A DNA stretch of 64,000 nt from Whalleya microplaca. Its lineage: Eukaryota; Ascomycota; Sordariomycetes; Xylariales; Xylariaceae. The stretch covers positions 434,001 to 498,000 of the forward strand of contig MU385733.1 in the NCBI GenBank assembly GCA_022497155.1, in the 5' to 3' direction. Made by a program: the position numbers and the translations under genes. The notes beneath the pieces are model-generated. The model was not told the origin of the DNA. It was given only the letters and a program-made list of their open reading frames with translations, and searched no databases. Positions 36,265 to 48,591 of this stretch are shown here, piece by piece; within the stretch, counting starts at the first letter, position 1; each line of letters begins with the position of its first letter.

Positions 36265-38131
36265 GAAGCATTGGGACGGCTGGATGGTGTTCGGCGTTGA
36301 TTTGATTGCTCAATCAAACCTCGAGATTTCAGTTTCCGCATACGATATGATAGCATCAAAGCATATTTATGATACCCACCCCAATTCGCGAAGGCAATTA
36401 CATACAACCAAGTCGTGTGTGCTATTTCGAGTAAGTCGGCCTCCCTACATCCAATGGGGCACATGCGGTCTTAGACCTCACATGCAAGGCTCACAATTCC
36501 TCGCCTTGATGTGTCTCATGGACTATCACCAGTTTCGGTGTAATAATCCGCGACAGCTTGCAGGTTTTGTAGCTTTCGAGGAGATGAAAACCGGACAAGC
36601 TAGCAGGTCAGATAACACCCCAGAGCTTGCGAGCTTATTTATTACCTCGACCAAAGTTTATGCGTCCCCGTATATGAACTATAGCAGGCCTGCGAGTGAT
36701 TCCTGATGAAGAAGTGATATAGGCGGGCCTGGTAGCTGCACCATTTTGCGGGCCGATGCAGGAAAGGTAGGCCTGATCCTGATCCTGGGGCCTCGAGCAG
36801 CCAACCACAGCTTCCTGAGCTCATTAGCCCCGTATCCACCAGCATTTTGGGGGTAGGAAGTGCTAAATTAGCATCGTGCATGGCCCATCAGAGCGCCCTG
36901 TGGCAGCCCACCACCACTCACATCAACTGTCATTCTTCGCTCGTAACACCATCATTGAGCAGACAGACATCTTGTGCATTCTCTTTGAGTTATTAATAAC
37001 AAATCGCTTCAGCTGAGAAAGGTCAAGGCCGGCTGACAAGCTGGCCTCATCTGATTATACTGTTGATCATGACGCAATAACGGTAGAGGGTGATTTGACT
37101 ATTCTGTATGCAGCAAACGTATTGGGTACGCCATACACACGGCAAATTAACTGACCCACCGGTACCAGGGAGGCCTTGATCTTAGGCGATCAGACCAAGT
37201 TAAGCTATACATAGTAGAAACAACCTAACCAGATGTTTCAACGACGACCTGCGAAAGACCCTTGGGAGCCTTGGGGGGCTTCGGGGGCCGTAAGATGCGA
37301 GCCAGCCAACCAACTGGCAACACCGTTGCAGTCGAAATCTTCAATCTATCAGCCAATCCGGATCATGTGGTATTACAGACTATATACTTCAAACATATCC
37401 GAAGTTGCTAGTCAGCCTAGTCAAGGCCGGCCAGACAGACATTTCGTGTCTGCAGTACTACCTCCTACCGAACAGCGTCTCTGAAGAATACGAAGTCTCT
37501 CCCCCACTTCTATTATCTAGCAAACGACAGTCGAAGCATGCCACATGCAACGCCAGATAAAGTATGGACGACTTGCAGTGGGTTTCGTGTTCCTGCATTT
37601 TTTGGCGGCTGGGCATCAGCAGTAGGCCAGACACAGCAAACTGCTGTGTCCTGATATAGATACTCACTTGTAGGGCCCCATCCACGATAGCTTCTCCTCT
37701 GGATGAAGCCCATTAGCCCATCTCCAGACTCCAGAGACGTCGAAAATGAGAGTGAGAGAGAAAGCCATGGTTGTTGTCAGGAATGACACCCACTCCCCCC
37801 AGCACGGGTGCGACTGATGAAAATAATAATAGCAGAAAAAAACGCCCCGAATTGTTTGCGATGAAATCCTGGTTTAATGATCCAATGAGCAGGGTCTAAG
37901 CCATTTCCCCTTGTATATTGTAGATGGTCTAGGCTTTGGCAGCTGGGTCTGATTGGCCCATCTGTCTACGGCCCCCTTGTTCTAGAGACAACGCTCAACC
38001 CAAGCGAAATGAGTTTATTGTTGCGCTGCGTAATAAGTGCCTATCCATACTCATAGTGCAAGCATATTTCGAGAGGAGGTCGACGAACCAGCTCGGGGTC
38101 CAGCAGCAAATGTCCCAGTGTCCCAGGCTTG
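36265..38131. other. Intergenic region left of the transposon
   Basis: LOC1 3' flank followed by about 1.8 kb with no gene that can be supported. Several short open stretches lack plausible protein content. The last bases (38132-38136, TCAGG) are the candidate left target-site duplication of the transposon. Confidence 0.6.
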
Positions 38132-38136
38132 TCAGG

Positions 38137-38167
38137 CAGGTGGAGTCAGCAAAAAGCCGCACAGCCA
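38137..38167 (+). repeat. Left terminal inverted repeat
   Basis: 31 bases starting CAGGTGGAGTCAGC; exactly the reverse complement of 39648-39678. Confidence 0.97.
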
Positions 38168-38278
38168 CCAAAAGCCACAGATTTCTAAGGTCCATCAACA
38201 GCAACACCCTCTATTCAATAATTCATTATAAATTAGCTATTGCAGTTATTTAATTGAAAATTTCAGATCAGCTCTGAT

Positions 38279-39427
38279 TTAGTAATTAATACGTTATCTG
38301 TTAGCGTTAAAAATATCCCGCTAACGCTAAGGCATGGAATTAAGATCGTTATTAATTTTCTCTTGATTTAGTTTATTTTATAATTCCTAAACTAATTTCT
38401 TTAGTTATGTTTTTCTATTAAAAAAATATTTATAAATATAAGACTTGAGGCGTTTAATAAAGCTTTCGATCTAGTTGGTTTTAGGTAAATTATAAACGTT
38501 ACGGATAAATTTGTAGCTATTCCGCTTTTTCCACTTATAAGCTACGTTATTTTTAATGAATCCGTGGCTTAAGTTACCATTTTTTTATAAAATAAAGTCC
38601 CGATAGCTATAATAATCCTTAAGATATTTTAAAAGAGGCTTAAGTAGTTAAATATATATTTATAAAGTTATTTTTCCTATAACGTTACCAGAAATTTTAT
38701 AAAAAAAAAAGGGGCTTTTATAGTTATAGCCTATAATTCTAATGGCGTGGACTAATAGCTACTTTCCGCGTGCCTTACGGTTTTTGGCTTTTTGTTAGCG
38801 TTATTTTTTTGATTTTTTTTAAGGATTTATATTTTACTAGGCGTCTTTTTTAGTTAGCTTACAGATTACGCGGCCGCGATATAATAATTAATAGCCGAAA
38901 TAAATCTCGTTAATAAAGAAATAATTCCGCCGTATTGCCTTATTATTAAACTATCCCCCTTAAATTTCGTATTTAGCACAATCGACTTAAGCTCGAGCAG
39001 TTAAAGCATTTAATTCCATTTTTTCTGCTTTAAAATAGAGGGAATATAGCTTTATGTAGTATTTAATAGTATTAATAAAGAGTTTTTTATTAACTCCTAA
39101 CTTATTAACCATTTAGTGCTACTTACTATAGCGCGTATTTTATAAATCTTACTAAAAGTAATACTTAATAAGTTTTTTATTATAATCAGTAAATTTACGC
39201 TTGATTCCGCGTTTATCGGTAACTCGGTAGTTGTTGTAAACGGTCTGCGAGTTAGGATTTAAACAGTGTGGGGTGGCTTAATTTTTCAGATTTAGGGGGA
39301 TTGCGTTAACGCGCCGATTTTTAAGTATTTCGTAACCGGACCTATCTAAAACGCCGCAAAATTCAAAAATCTCTTTATTAGTTATGCCGAGTTTTTTTTC
39401 TTTATTTATTTAAACAATTCTACGCAT
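38279..39427 (-). pseudogene. Decayed Tc1/mariner (fungal Ant1-like) transposase
   Basis: Read on the minus strand from ATG at 39427, a single 382-codon frame runs to TAA at 38281-38279 with no net frameshift, broken only by many TAA/TAG codons. These sit where Gln would be expected and fit C-to-T change at CpA. Remaining blocks include GYNYKSPFFFYK, LSHGFIKNNVAYKWK, IESFIKRLKSY and DLNSMP. They match the order of the fungal Tc1-type DDE transposase (GYN-KSPL-FY; EDGD-GHG; N-V-WK; PIENC; SMPERL). The second catalytic Asp region reads KNG, as expected from G-to-A change of an EDG-type motif. Not functional. Confidence 0.85.
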
Positions 39428-39647
39428 TTTTACGCGGGTAGGGGTATTATAATATAAGAAATCTATTGTTAAGTGTTATAGCGTAATTGTGGTACGAAAT
39501 AACGCAATTGGACCTAGAAAATTCAGATATATATAAAATAACTATCTGAGATCAATTGCTGAAATTTTTAATTTAATAATTGCTGACGTTATGACGTAAT
39601 TACGGCTTTTTGAAACTAAGCGAAATTGCTGTATGTAAGGGTTGAAT

Positions 39648-39678
39648 TGGCTGTGCGGCTTTTTGCTGACTCCACCTG
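39648..39678 (-). repeat. Right terminal inverted repeat
   Basis: 31 bases; identical in reverse complement to 38137-38167. Confidence 0.97.
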
Positions 39679-39683
39679 TCAGG

Positions 39684-40179
39684 GTGTGCCCACTACTGGA
39701 AGCCTTCTCATTTTAATTTCAGTCGGCATACATATTATCAAATGATCCTCGCCGGCCTGCCTTACAAAACTAATAATCCCTTTCTCTCCCTTTCACCTCC
39801 CTCCCCTTAACCCTTGCCGACCGTTTGTCGCTGTGGTGTTGGCGCGTTCGGTACTAGCCTCCCTCGCCGACGATGAGAGAACAGCAGGCCAGAGCAGCGT
39901 AGAAAAGAGACGACGAAGCCGAAGACGAAAGTACGAGACTGCAGGACTGCAAGACTGCAAGATTGATTGCGAGATTTCGAGATTTGGGGGCGATAGAAAA
40001 CTGGTAATATGGACGATCGGCAATCTAGCGCATTCATTCTTTACCTGCCAACGAGCCAACGAGCCAGCGAGTCAGCGAACCGCGCCCCGATCTAAAACCA
40101 CGAATCCGAGTCCGCCTAGAAATCCCAGAGCAGCACACACTCTCCGTAGCTCGTATTCCCATTTTCACCGCCACGCGCG
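39684..40179. other. Short promoter/leader of the His-rich membrane protein gene
   Basis: Begins at the right edge of the transposon. C/T-rich at 39780-39815. An open frame at 39833-40183 has no ATG start, so it is not called. Confidence 0.55.
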
Positions 40180-41854
40180 ATGACTGGCCCAGTCTCGGGG
40201 TCTTCACTCCCTCAGGCCCGAGACGTACATCAACACCATCATTTTCACAACAACCGAGACAACCACAATCACTACCATCATCATAATACGCACCACCACG
40301 CTCGTTCTCCCAGTAGCGGCGGCAAATTCGCCCACAAACGTAATAATTCGGAGCCCACTATTATTGTCGAGACCGTTTCCGTTCTTGAACTTATAGATTC
40401 CACTGGTGCCACCGTTTCCGTCCATACGCTTACCCCAGAACCGACTACCGCCACCAGCAGCAGCCCTGACACCCACACGACCGTCGACACAAACGCCGGA
40501 ACTGCTACCGCCGTTGACTCGTCATCCGTCTCTCTGTCGGTGGGAATTAGCGACCATGACGGCGGCAGCAGCACATTATCGACTCCCATCCCAACGATAG
40601 ACCCGACACTAACGCTGTCGGAGTCTTCGATGTCCCCTTCGTTTCCAACACTATCTTACACGCCTTTGACGTCCGCTCCTTTATCAGGCTCTTCTGGTTT
40701 TCCCTCTTTACCTGGCGTAACTAATACAACTACTCAAGGTTCGTAGTCAATAAGTCACTAAATTACTCATTTCGCGCCGGATTGCATTTCTGACACTTAG
40801 TCTCTATTTAGCTTCTTCGACCGCGCTCTCTATTGACAGCTCTAGCATTGACAGCTCTAGCACTAGCAGCAACAGCACTGTTTCATTACTTTCATTTTCG
40901 TCTGGGGCGTCTAGCACCTCCTCAGTCTCTACATCGGCTAGCAGCAGCAGCTTCTTTTTCTCTGGTTCTTCAACCGCATCACCATCGACGACAAGCTCCT
41001 CAGCAACTTCGTCCTATGGGTCATCTTCTGCATCCGCATCCTCTACGGGAACTGGAGGTGGTATAGTCGGTGGTGTTGGGGGAGGCGGCGATGCAGCGTC
41101 TTCCCCTTCAAGCACTGCAGCTGATGATGGGTCGGATTCCTCCGATGGCCCGACACCGGCTACCGTTGCGGGGAGTGTTTTAGGAGGTTTAGCTGGCCTC
41201 GCATTTATACTGATTCTTGCACTCGGTATTATCAGATGGAAGAAACGCCAAAATACTCAAAAACTTATGCAGGGAACTGCTAGTGAACGGGGTCCTAGCG
41301 GCACGCTGGTCGGGAATACCAGCCCCAGCGGAGACGGCAGCGGAGGAGGAGGCGGCGGCGCGATGTCTGAGCGGCGGCGGTCGGTTCCATTTGCTATTCC
41401 TTCTGCGCTTGCGAACTTGACGGGGTACAAACGATCTTCCGGGCATACGCAGTCCTCGGACGGGGGCGAGAGAGGATTCTCGAAGGTTTCCGGCAGGAAG
41501 CTGCCGCCGGTCATACAGTTCGGGGGTGATGGTTACTCGGATCCCCGGGCCACCATCATGAGCGAGCAGTCTATAGAATACCGAGACTCTCAGATGTTCC
41601 TTGGGACACCAGCCTCGTCAAGGTTAGCTGTTGGCAGCCCGATGCGACCCGAGAGCGGAGTACCGGTGTTCAACGTGGGGCCAGCTCGGACACCCGTCAC
41701 CGAGCAGGGCCCCTTTCCTCCTCCGGGGGACACTTCTTCCCTCGAACCACCTCCCAGGGATCCGCTGGGGCGTTCCCACCCCTCCCACGACGGGTCAAGC
41801 CGATCCCACGGGTCAGTATCAAGGTTCACCGAGGACTTTTCTCATACCACTTGA
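40180..41854 (+). CDS. His-rich, Ser/Thr-rich single-span membrane protein (Mid2/WSC-like layout)
   Basis: Exons 40180-40738 and 40812-41854 give 533 residues. The second exon has no ATG until late, so its first 450 bases are visible only by splicing. Residues about 16-41 hold 13 His among Asn, Asp and Arg. A Ser/Thr-rich stretch of about 300 residues, probably O-glycosylated, leads to one membrane span (VLGGLAGLAFILILALGIIRWKK near 333-355). A cytosolic tail of about 180 residues follows, rich in Gly, Pro and Ser. This is the layout of fungal wall-stress sensors. No signal peptide follows the chosen ATG, so a further upstream exon may be missing or the first residues may be non-coding. Sensor function is inferred. 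Confidence 0.75.
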
Positions 41855-44446
41855 TTCATTGTTCGTATACATTTCGCTTTTGATGATACCGCTTGGCATT
41901 CTGTCGACGTTGATATGCCCATAGCATCGGTTTGGCGTTGATGTTTTGAATAAAAACCTTGGGGAATTTATGGGTAGGCACCAGAGGCTGGTTGGTGCAG
42001 CCGTCACACCTGTCAGGTGAAAGCCATTTTCTTGTAAATAGTCACATGCCGAGCCCTAGGGCTTCGGATGGATAGAGCATGGATGATCACCGAGCCGGGC
42101 CCTTGCGAACTCCGCCGGTTTGCTCGTAATCAAGCATAATTAACATCGGGCCCATCTACCTGTGTTATCTCGGGGTCCTGCCCAGAAACCGTTCCCAGGC
42201 TTCTAGTCGATTTTGCCTGTATCATGTCCAGTGGCAGGCATTGTCTTAAAGCACGGTGAATCACTCTCAGCTGCGTTGGGATGAAAAGTCAGTCGCAAGT
42301 ACTCCACCGGGAACGTAGAAGAAACAAGATCCATCAAGATCCCTCTGCTTTATTGGCCATTTATCTACGAAATGCAAATGCTCGCCATTTAAGTTGCCTG
42401 ATCTAGACGCCGGAAGTGTTACTCGTTGTAAGAGCACGATGTTGAACAGTTGAGACGGTTGTGAAACGCGGGATCGAGTTATCTCGCCCACCCCCTCTCC
42501 TGTCGCTTGGGCCCTCAAATGACAAATGCCCGTCCGCTATTCGCAAAACCCAAGTAAGGTACCAAGCAGCATGCCGAGGAACCGAGAGCCTTTGGAACAT
42601 TCTGTTAATGGCGTTTTTTCTTCATACGGAATTATGCACTATATGTCTTCCCCGGGATAGAGCTAGATAGGTAGATGCCTCTCGTCCTCGCATTGTGCGT
42701 TTAGCGGGTTTCCACCCCATGTAGCATGGCGGATGAAACAAATACCTTTCTCTACGCCTGCGGCGACAGGGAAGCGGAATATGCACAAGACGGTGGGGAG
42801 GATGGATTCAAGCTTATCGGCCATGCGGCACCGCCGCTTGGCGGCCTCCCTGCTATTAGTTGCACGATTATGACGACGTGACTAGTTACCTACTGTTACA
42901 TGACTCTTTGCGCGAGCGTAGTGGCCCATATGGACACCGTTCTCTTGTCATGGAGGTTCTCATGATCAGTTGTAAACAGCTATTGAAGAAGGAAAAAATC
43001 GAACCTGCTTAATAGAACCAATTGAGATATCAGGTAGTCATGAATATCTAAGCTTCAAGTCGACTAATGCGCCGAGGCGTTAGTATCTACACATATATAC
43101 ACTATCATGACTAAACACTCGCGCCTATGTTTCATTGACCCAAAAGGGTAAGAGGGGTCTAACTGAACAATTAAAGAATTGGACTTCTCATAATCTATGG
43201 ATCTCAAGAGCCTAAAAGGGTCTTCCAGCGAAGTCGCCCTGGGCTTGATTATCCATTCCATCAGCTAGTCCCTGTGTCCGTTCTTTAACTAATAACATGT
43301 AGTGGCAATAATCTCTTGTTTTGATGACCGCCACAAAGGAGATGGCCGGGCGGTATTTATCTTGACACCCCAGCATTTCTCAGCACCTTGGCAGTTTCTT
43401 AGTCTCCCTTACACACAGAAAGCAACTGGCAACCAAATAGACTCAATGATACCTAATACCTACTCTGTATGAGATTCTCTATAGACTACAATTCGCCACC
43501 ACATGTAAATGTATGCGTAAAGCACACCAGACGGAGCTAGCGAACCTGACAAGCCTGGGGAAATAGTCGAACATTACCGTGACCCTGGCCGGCAGTCAGG
43601 CAATGGGAGCCCCTCAAAATGCTACCATGTGATATGCCTAGGCAATTATTAATACCAGGCACACCTTTATTGGTATTGCATCACAGACCCTTGGGTAGTA
43701 CCGTACCACCGCCGAACCTGATTCGCTGGTAACTGAAGAGTTACTGTATCACTGTCAGGACTAGGAGCTTGTAAACGTCCTGAGCGTAAATCCGTAGTCA
43801 CTAGGAAAAGGACTTCTCATGCGGGAATCCCACCGTATCCTGTTTTAATTTTTTCTTTTCTCTGGGCTCTTCTTTGATCTTTTCATAGCTTTTCCCAGGA
43901 AAATCCCAAGAAAATCCTACATCACCATAACAATGCATGGCCGGCCGCACGGCATAGAAGAATAATATCAGGACTGTGACCCATTCTTAAAATATCTACC
44001 TTCCTACATACCACCGCCCAATAGGCGTCTTGAGTCTCTGCCAACTTTAGAAAGACGAGTACGAACTCGCATATCCCGGCGTTAAATCGCTAAGCCCCCT
44101 TGGACGGTTATCGAGCAAATAACACGCCGCCGCAGGTTTTGGTGGTGGACAGTCGATTGGTAATCTCGCTCAGTTACCCAAATAAACCAGTCTACTACCT
44201 GGTAGTTCATAAAAGGGATCAGCGCGCGCTCAATCCCGCCGTGCGCGGTGTCGTGGAGACTTTTTAGTCCGATAAAGCTATCACTAGATCGAAGATTTCT
44301 CCAAAAGCCGACTGCAGTCTAATTCGATCCCCCCACGATACCTACGACCTCCGTGTTCTTCAATCCCCACGCCGAACAGCTTCATTTCCCCAAAAAGTGC
44401 CACCAGCCAACCCGCGAAGACGACAGAGACGAGCAACCACCACATC
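41855..44446. other. Intergenic region (2.6 kb) with the promoter of the second Zn2Cys6 gene
   Basis: 3' flank of the membrane protein gene, then unassigned sequence. The final 250 bases are C-rich with short pyrimidine runs, as in fungal leaders. Nothing else could be supported. Confidence 0.6.
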
Positions 44447-47400
44447 ATGGACCACATGAACGGGGGCTTCCAGATCCCTGGGATGCCTCCTCCCCAGCTG
44501 ATTAACCAACCGCCCCAGATCTTCGGCGCATACGGTCACGATGGCATGTCGGTGATACCGCCGGAACTTGCGGCCCAGATGGCCTTTGATCCCTCGACCT
44601 TGCTCGACGATGCGAACGAGGCCAAGAGGAGGAGGATTGCACGCGTAAGCACCCAGCTCGTCTCGCCTTGGTTTCCCACAGGCTGATCCGAATTAAAAAA
44701 AAAAAAGGCTTGCGATATGTGTCGGAAGAAGAAGATTAAGTGCGATGGAAAACTTCCCGCTTGCACGCATTGCATCAATTACAAGACAGACTGCGTCTTC
44801 ACGCAGGTCGAGAAGAAGAGGAATCCTCCCAAGGGGTAATGCGCAGCCACAATCAACACGCTCCGTGCATGGCTAATCGGGAATTGGTAGGGCGAAATAC
44901 ATTGAGGGTCTTGAGAACCGTCTAGGGCGCATGGAAAGTCTTCTTAGACTGTCTGGTATGTCTCGAGCCGCCGGCACCGCGCTGAGTTGTTTTATTTCTC
45001 CTCGGCCATTGCCCAGGGTCCCTTGCCCTTTATTTTCATGTCAGCTAACCAATCGGCCAAGGCCTCCTCGGTGACGATGATGAATCGACTGACCTAGCCA
45101 CGTTGGAGAAGCGTCTGGCGGAAAAGCACCAACAATCCAGACAAACTTCTCAAGCAGCGCCGTCGAATCCTACGTCGCCGTCGCAGGCCACATCTGGTCA
45201 GGACGGCAATATGTCGACGCCTCGTAGTTCGTTCACGTCGCCAGAGCCCATGAAGGATAAAGACTACAGACAAGATAACTCACCCCAGCCCGAAAAGCAG
45301 AAAGACGAGGAAGAGGTCGCAGCTTTATCAGAGATGATGTGCTCATTAGTAACAAATCAATGTGGAGAGACGAGATATATTGGTAATGTCAATGAAACCG
45401 GATGGCTTGCAATTAGTGCTGACTTGTAATAGGCTCCTCATCTGGATTTTCTATATTTTCACCTAAGGGTATCCAATGGGTGAATGAGAAGACTGGCGAT
45501 ACATCATTTCAACAGATGATCTCAAATGTCTCCATTGATGACCACAAGTGGAATCATTGGAAGCCAGAGGTGTTTGGGGACCTTTTCCACCGCCCGGTCT
45601 ATAGGCAATTGCCGCCCAAGCCGGAAGCATTGTCACTGCTTAAGGACTATTTTGATAATTTCAACTGCATGTTCCCGCTGTTTCACCAACCAACTTTCAT
45701 GCACCTTGTCGAGAGGCAGTACTCCAACGACCCGTACCAAGGCTCGGGGTGGTGGGCCAGCTTGAACGTGGCATTCGCCATCGCTCATCGGCTCCGGGTT
45801 ATGAGCAACCTCGTGCCGCAGGAAGAGGACGAGAAGTCATGGGGGTACATGAAGAACGCCATGGGTGTTCTACCCGAACTGATGTTGCGCAACACCGACC
45901 TGTTGAGCGTACAGGCCCTCCTCGGAATGGCCTCCTTCATGCAAGGTACCCCGAACCCGCAGCCGTCCTTCCTGCTGGTCGCAGCCGCCATCAGGCTGTC
46001 GCACAGCATCGGATTGCACAAGCGCGGGAGCGGCTTCAACCTGAACCCGATCGAGATCGAGCAACGAAAACGCGTGTTCTGGATAGCGTACATGTTGGAC
46101 AAGGACCTGTGTCTGCGCTCTGGGCGCCCGCCCGCGCAGGATGACGACGACATGAACGTCGAGCTCCCGGACGCCGATCCCGTGGATAACATCGGCAATA
46201 TTCCCCTCGCGGATGGCAAGGGCAAAATGAACCTGTTCCGGGCTATGGCCGAACTGACCGTGATTGAAAGCCAGGTTTATAGGAGGCTCTACTCCACGAA
46301 AGCAGCGAAACTATCCGACGGTGAACTGCTCCAGACCATTGGTGAACTTGATAAGGCACTAGAGACTTGGAAAGATAATATCCCTATTGATTTCCGTCCA
46401 GAGCACGAAATCAAGGCCTCGCATACACCTTTAATTCTCCATGTGGTCATGTTACACTTCTCTTACTACAACGCCCTTACCACCATCCACCGTATGTCCA
46501 TCCACCATGGTTACTGGACCAACCGATTATCGAATTATGCTATTCAGGGGTTGAACCCGAGGCCCTTGAATCCCCGAGTATTTGCATCGGCAGCGTTATG
46601 TGCATCAGCAGCAAGAGCGAGTATTTCATTGCTTAAGTACATTCCGCAGGGTGATTTCTCCTGCGTGTGGTAAGTTGCACTCGAATATTGATCGATAATT
46701 GGGACAGGACTAATGTGTCTAGGCTTATTATTTATTTCCCTGTTTCTTCCCTGGTGACGCTATTTGGCAATATTCTACAGAATCCGTTAGATCCGCGAGC
46801 GAGGTCGGATACGAAGTTGATGAACGTAGTGGTCACATTCCTCTCCACTTTAGGACAGGAGGCAGAGACCGGCGGTGTAAACCGCATGCTAAGTGTGTGC
46901 TCCGAGTTTGAGCGCATCGCCAAGATTGTCATCGACAAAGTAGAGAAGGACACTTCGAAGCGGAAGCGGAAGAGCCACGACCATTCCAGGCCGACAAACC
47001 ACGGATCTCCATCGCAGAACAACAACAACACCAACAGCCCACGGCCGACTTCATCGGCCGCCACGCCAACCCCCAACTACACCAACTCGGCGGTGACGCA
47101 GCTATCGCCGAAATTCAACGGCGAGCAGAACCGCCAGAACAACGCCGCCAACGGCGGCTTCAGCCCGATGAACACGGCGGACTCGACGAACGGGTCCGCG
47201 CCGCGCGACGGGCCCGGTGCCTGGCCGCCCCAGGAGTGGGACCCGAACGCGATGGACTTCGGAAACTTCTCCGAGCTGACCGGCTTCGGCCAGCCCATCG
47301 CCTCGCCGCCCATGCCGAACCCGAACCTCCCCGGGGGCTTCCAGCCATTGCTGTCGCAGCAGGAGCTGTGGCAGCTGCCGGGCGCGCTCGAGTGGGACTG

Positions 47401-47479
47401 GGCCGAGTTCACGGGGGGTTCGTATCCGAGTTTTGAGAACGGGAGTGCGACGCATAATCAGCGCCGCGACGGTAATTAG
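44447..47479 (+). CDS. Zn2Cys6 transcription factor with fungal-specific middle domain
   Basis: Six exons: 44447-44644, 44708-44835, 44891-44955, 45062-45382, 45433-46669 and 46723-47479, giving 901 residues. The zinc cluster has Cys at 68, 71, 78, 85, 88 and 95, followed by a basic linker ([10 protein letters not shown]) and a coiled-coil dimerisation region ([21 protein letters not shown]). All of this is spread over tiny exons 2 and 3. The fungal transcription factor domain begins near residue 305 ([17 protein letters not shown]) and includes [11 protein letters not shown] and [15 protein letters not shown]. The C-terminus is rich in Asn, Pro and Gly, with acidic/aromatic ends. The target pathway is unknown; I do not recognise a named orthologue. 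Intron 1 is unusual: its acceptor AG directly follows a run of 12 A. Confidence 0.9.
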
Positions 47480-48591
47480 TTAATTTGTAGGGGGCATCGT
47501 CACTCACACAGGAGTCGAGTTCATGAACCGAGACCGAGACCTGCATTTGAAGATTGATGAGGACTGTACTACGGAAGGGTGGTGAAAGGCAGCGACTGCG
47601 GTGCATGAGAGCATAACTACGGGCCTAAGCATCAAGGGGGCATGGGATCAGTCACTTGTGGTCAAAACTAGGGAATTTTTCTACCATCAATTCTAGCTAC
47701 GTATTTTTAACGGCCGACAAATGACAGTGGAGAGAGGGTGGAAGGGTTATGCGGCGTTTCTCTATTTGCTTTTACACGATTATCAGGTTCGAAGGGCGGC
47801 TTGGAGGGAGACAGGGTGGCAGGGAGGCGCACTCACCACTTACAAGGTTCCAATACTTGCTTCATCACCCATCTACACTGGCTTGTTTCACAACTCAATC
47901 GACCTGGTTCCGTGTGCCAACCAATGTTTTCCTTGTTATTACTATATTGTCAAATACGGCGCCGTTTACTTGCTTGTAACCATGCGTGTATAATAGTATT
48001 TAATGTACAAATACGTATTTCAATTGTGTCGATGATAGAATATGAGATGTACGTCAACCAGTCTTTTGAGTTCACTGCGATGACCTGTTTATCATGGATA
48101 CTGCCGTTAAAGGTGTTTGAGGTTTGTGACTGGATCTTATTTCAAGGTAATATACCTACTTTCCTATCTACCTAGGTCCTACGCAGTGTATCCGTACATA
48201 TATAAGTAAGTATGGAGGTACATGTATTCAGTGTTATGAGCATTACGTCAGCCGCAGATTATTCCTCCTAAGTCCGATAATACCGAAACCATCACGTGTG
48301 TCCAGCTGAGCTATCAAGCGGAAACCACTAACCATTCTAGGGTTAGCGGATAAGCTAAAGCTTTGAATCATCACCACCCTCGATCCATCCCATTGAGGCG
48401 AATCAGATTTCCAACCAGATCACACAAACCACGGCCGCACCCTGCCTACAAACCTCCTACCTCCTACCGTCTATATCGGCGACCGTCGCCTATAGTACCC
48501 ATGAGATAGCGCGGGTGTCGACCACCGCCAATTAGTTCGATTTCCTCCATATCCCCGACTCTTCCGGCTACAAGCTCTCGACTTGCCCGGC
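47480..48591. other. Intergenic region upstream of the m-AAA protease gene
   Basis: 3' flank of the Zn2Cys6 gene and promoter/leader of the protease gene. Overlapping open frames at 47721-48175 have no recognisable protein character. Confidence 0.6.

Larger units (their letters stand above)
38137..39678 (-). mobile_element. RIP-decayed full-length Tc1/mariner-type DNA transposon
   Basis: A 1542-base element bounded by perfect 31-base inverted repeats (38137-38167 and 39648-39678) and flanked on both sides by TCAGG (38132-38136 and 39679-39683), a candidate 5-base target duplication. Between about 38219 and 39640 the DNA is strikingly rich in A+T and TpA. The minus strand carries a decayed transposase frame. 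Tc1/mariner elements normally duplicate TA, so the flanks are atypical. The outermost 40-80 bases are not A/T-rich. Confidence 0.9.

Noticed and set aside
39833..40183. 117-codon open frame overlapping the start codon of the His-rich membrane protein gene by four bases
   Set aside because: It begins with GTG and contains no ATG, so it is not a credible upstream ORF in a fungus.
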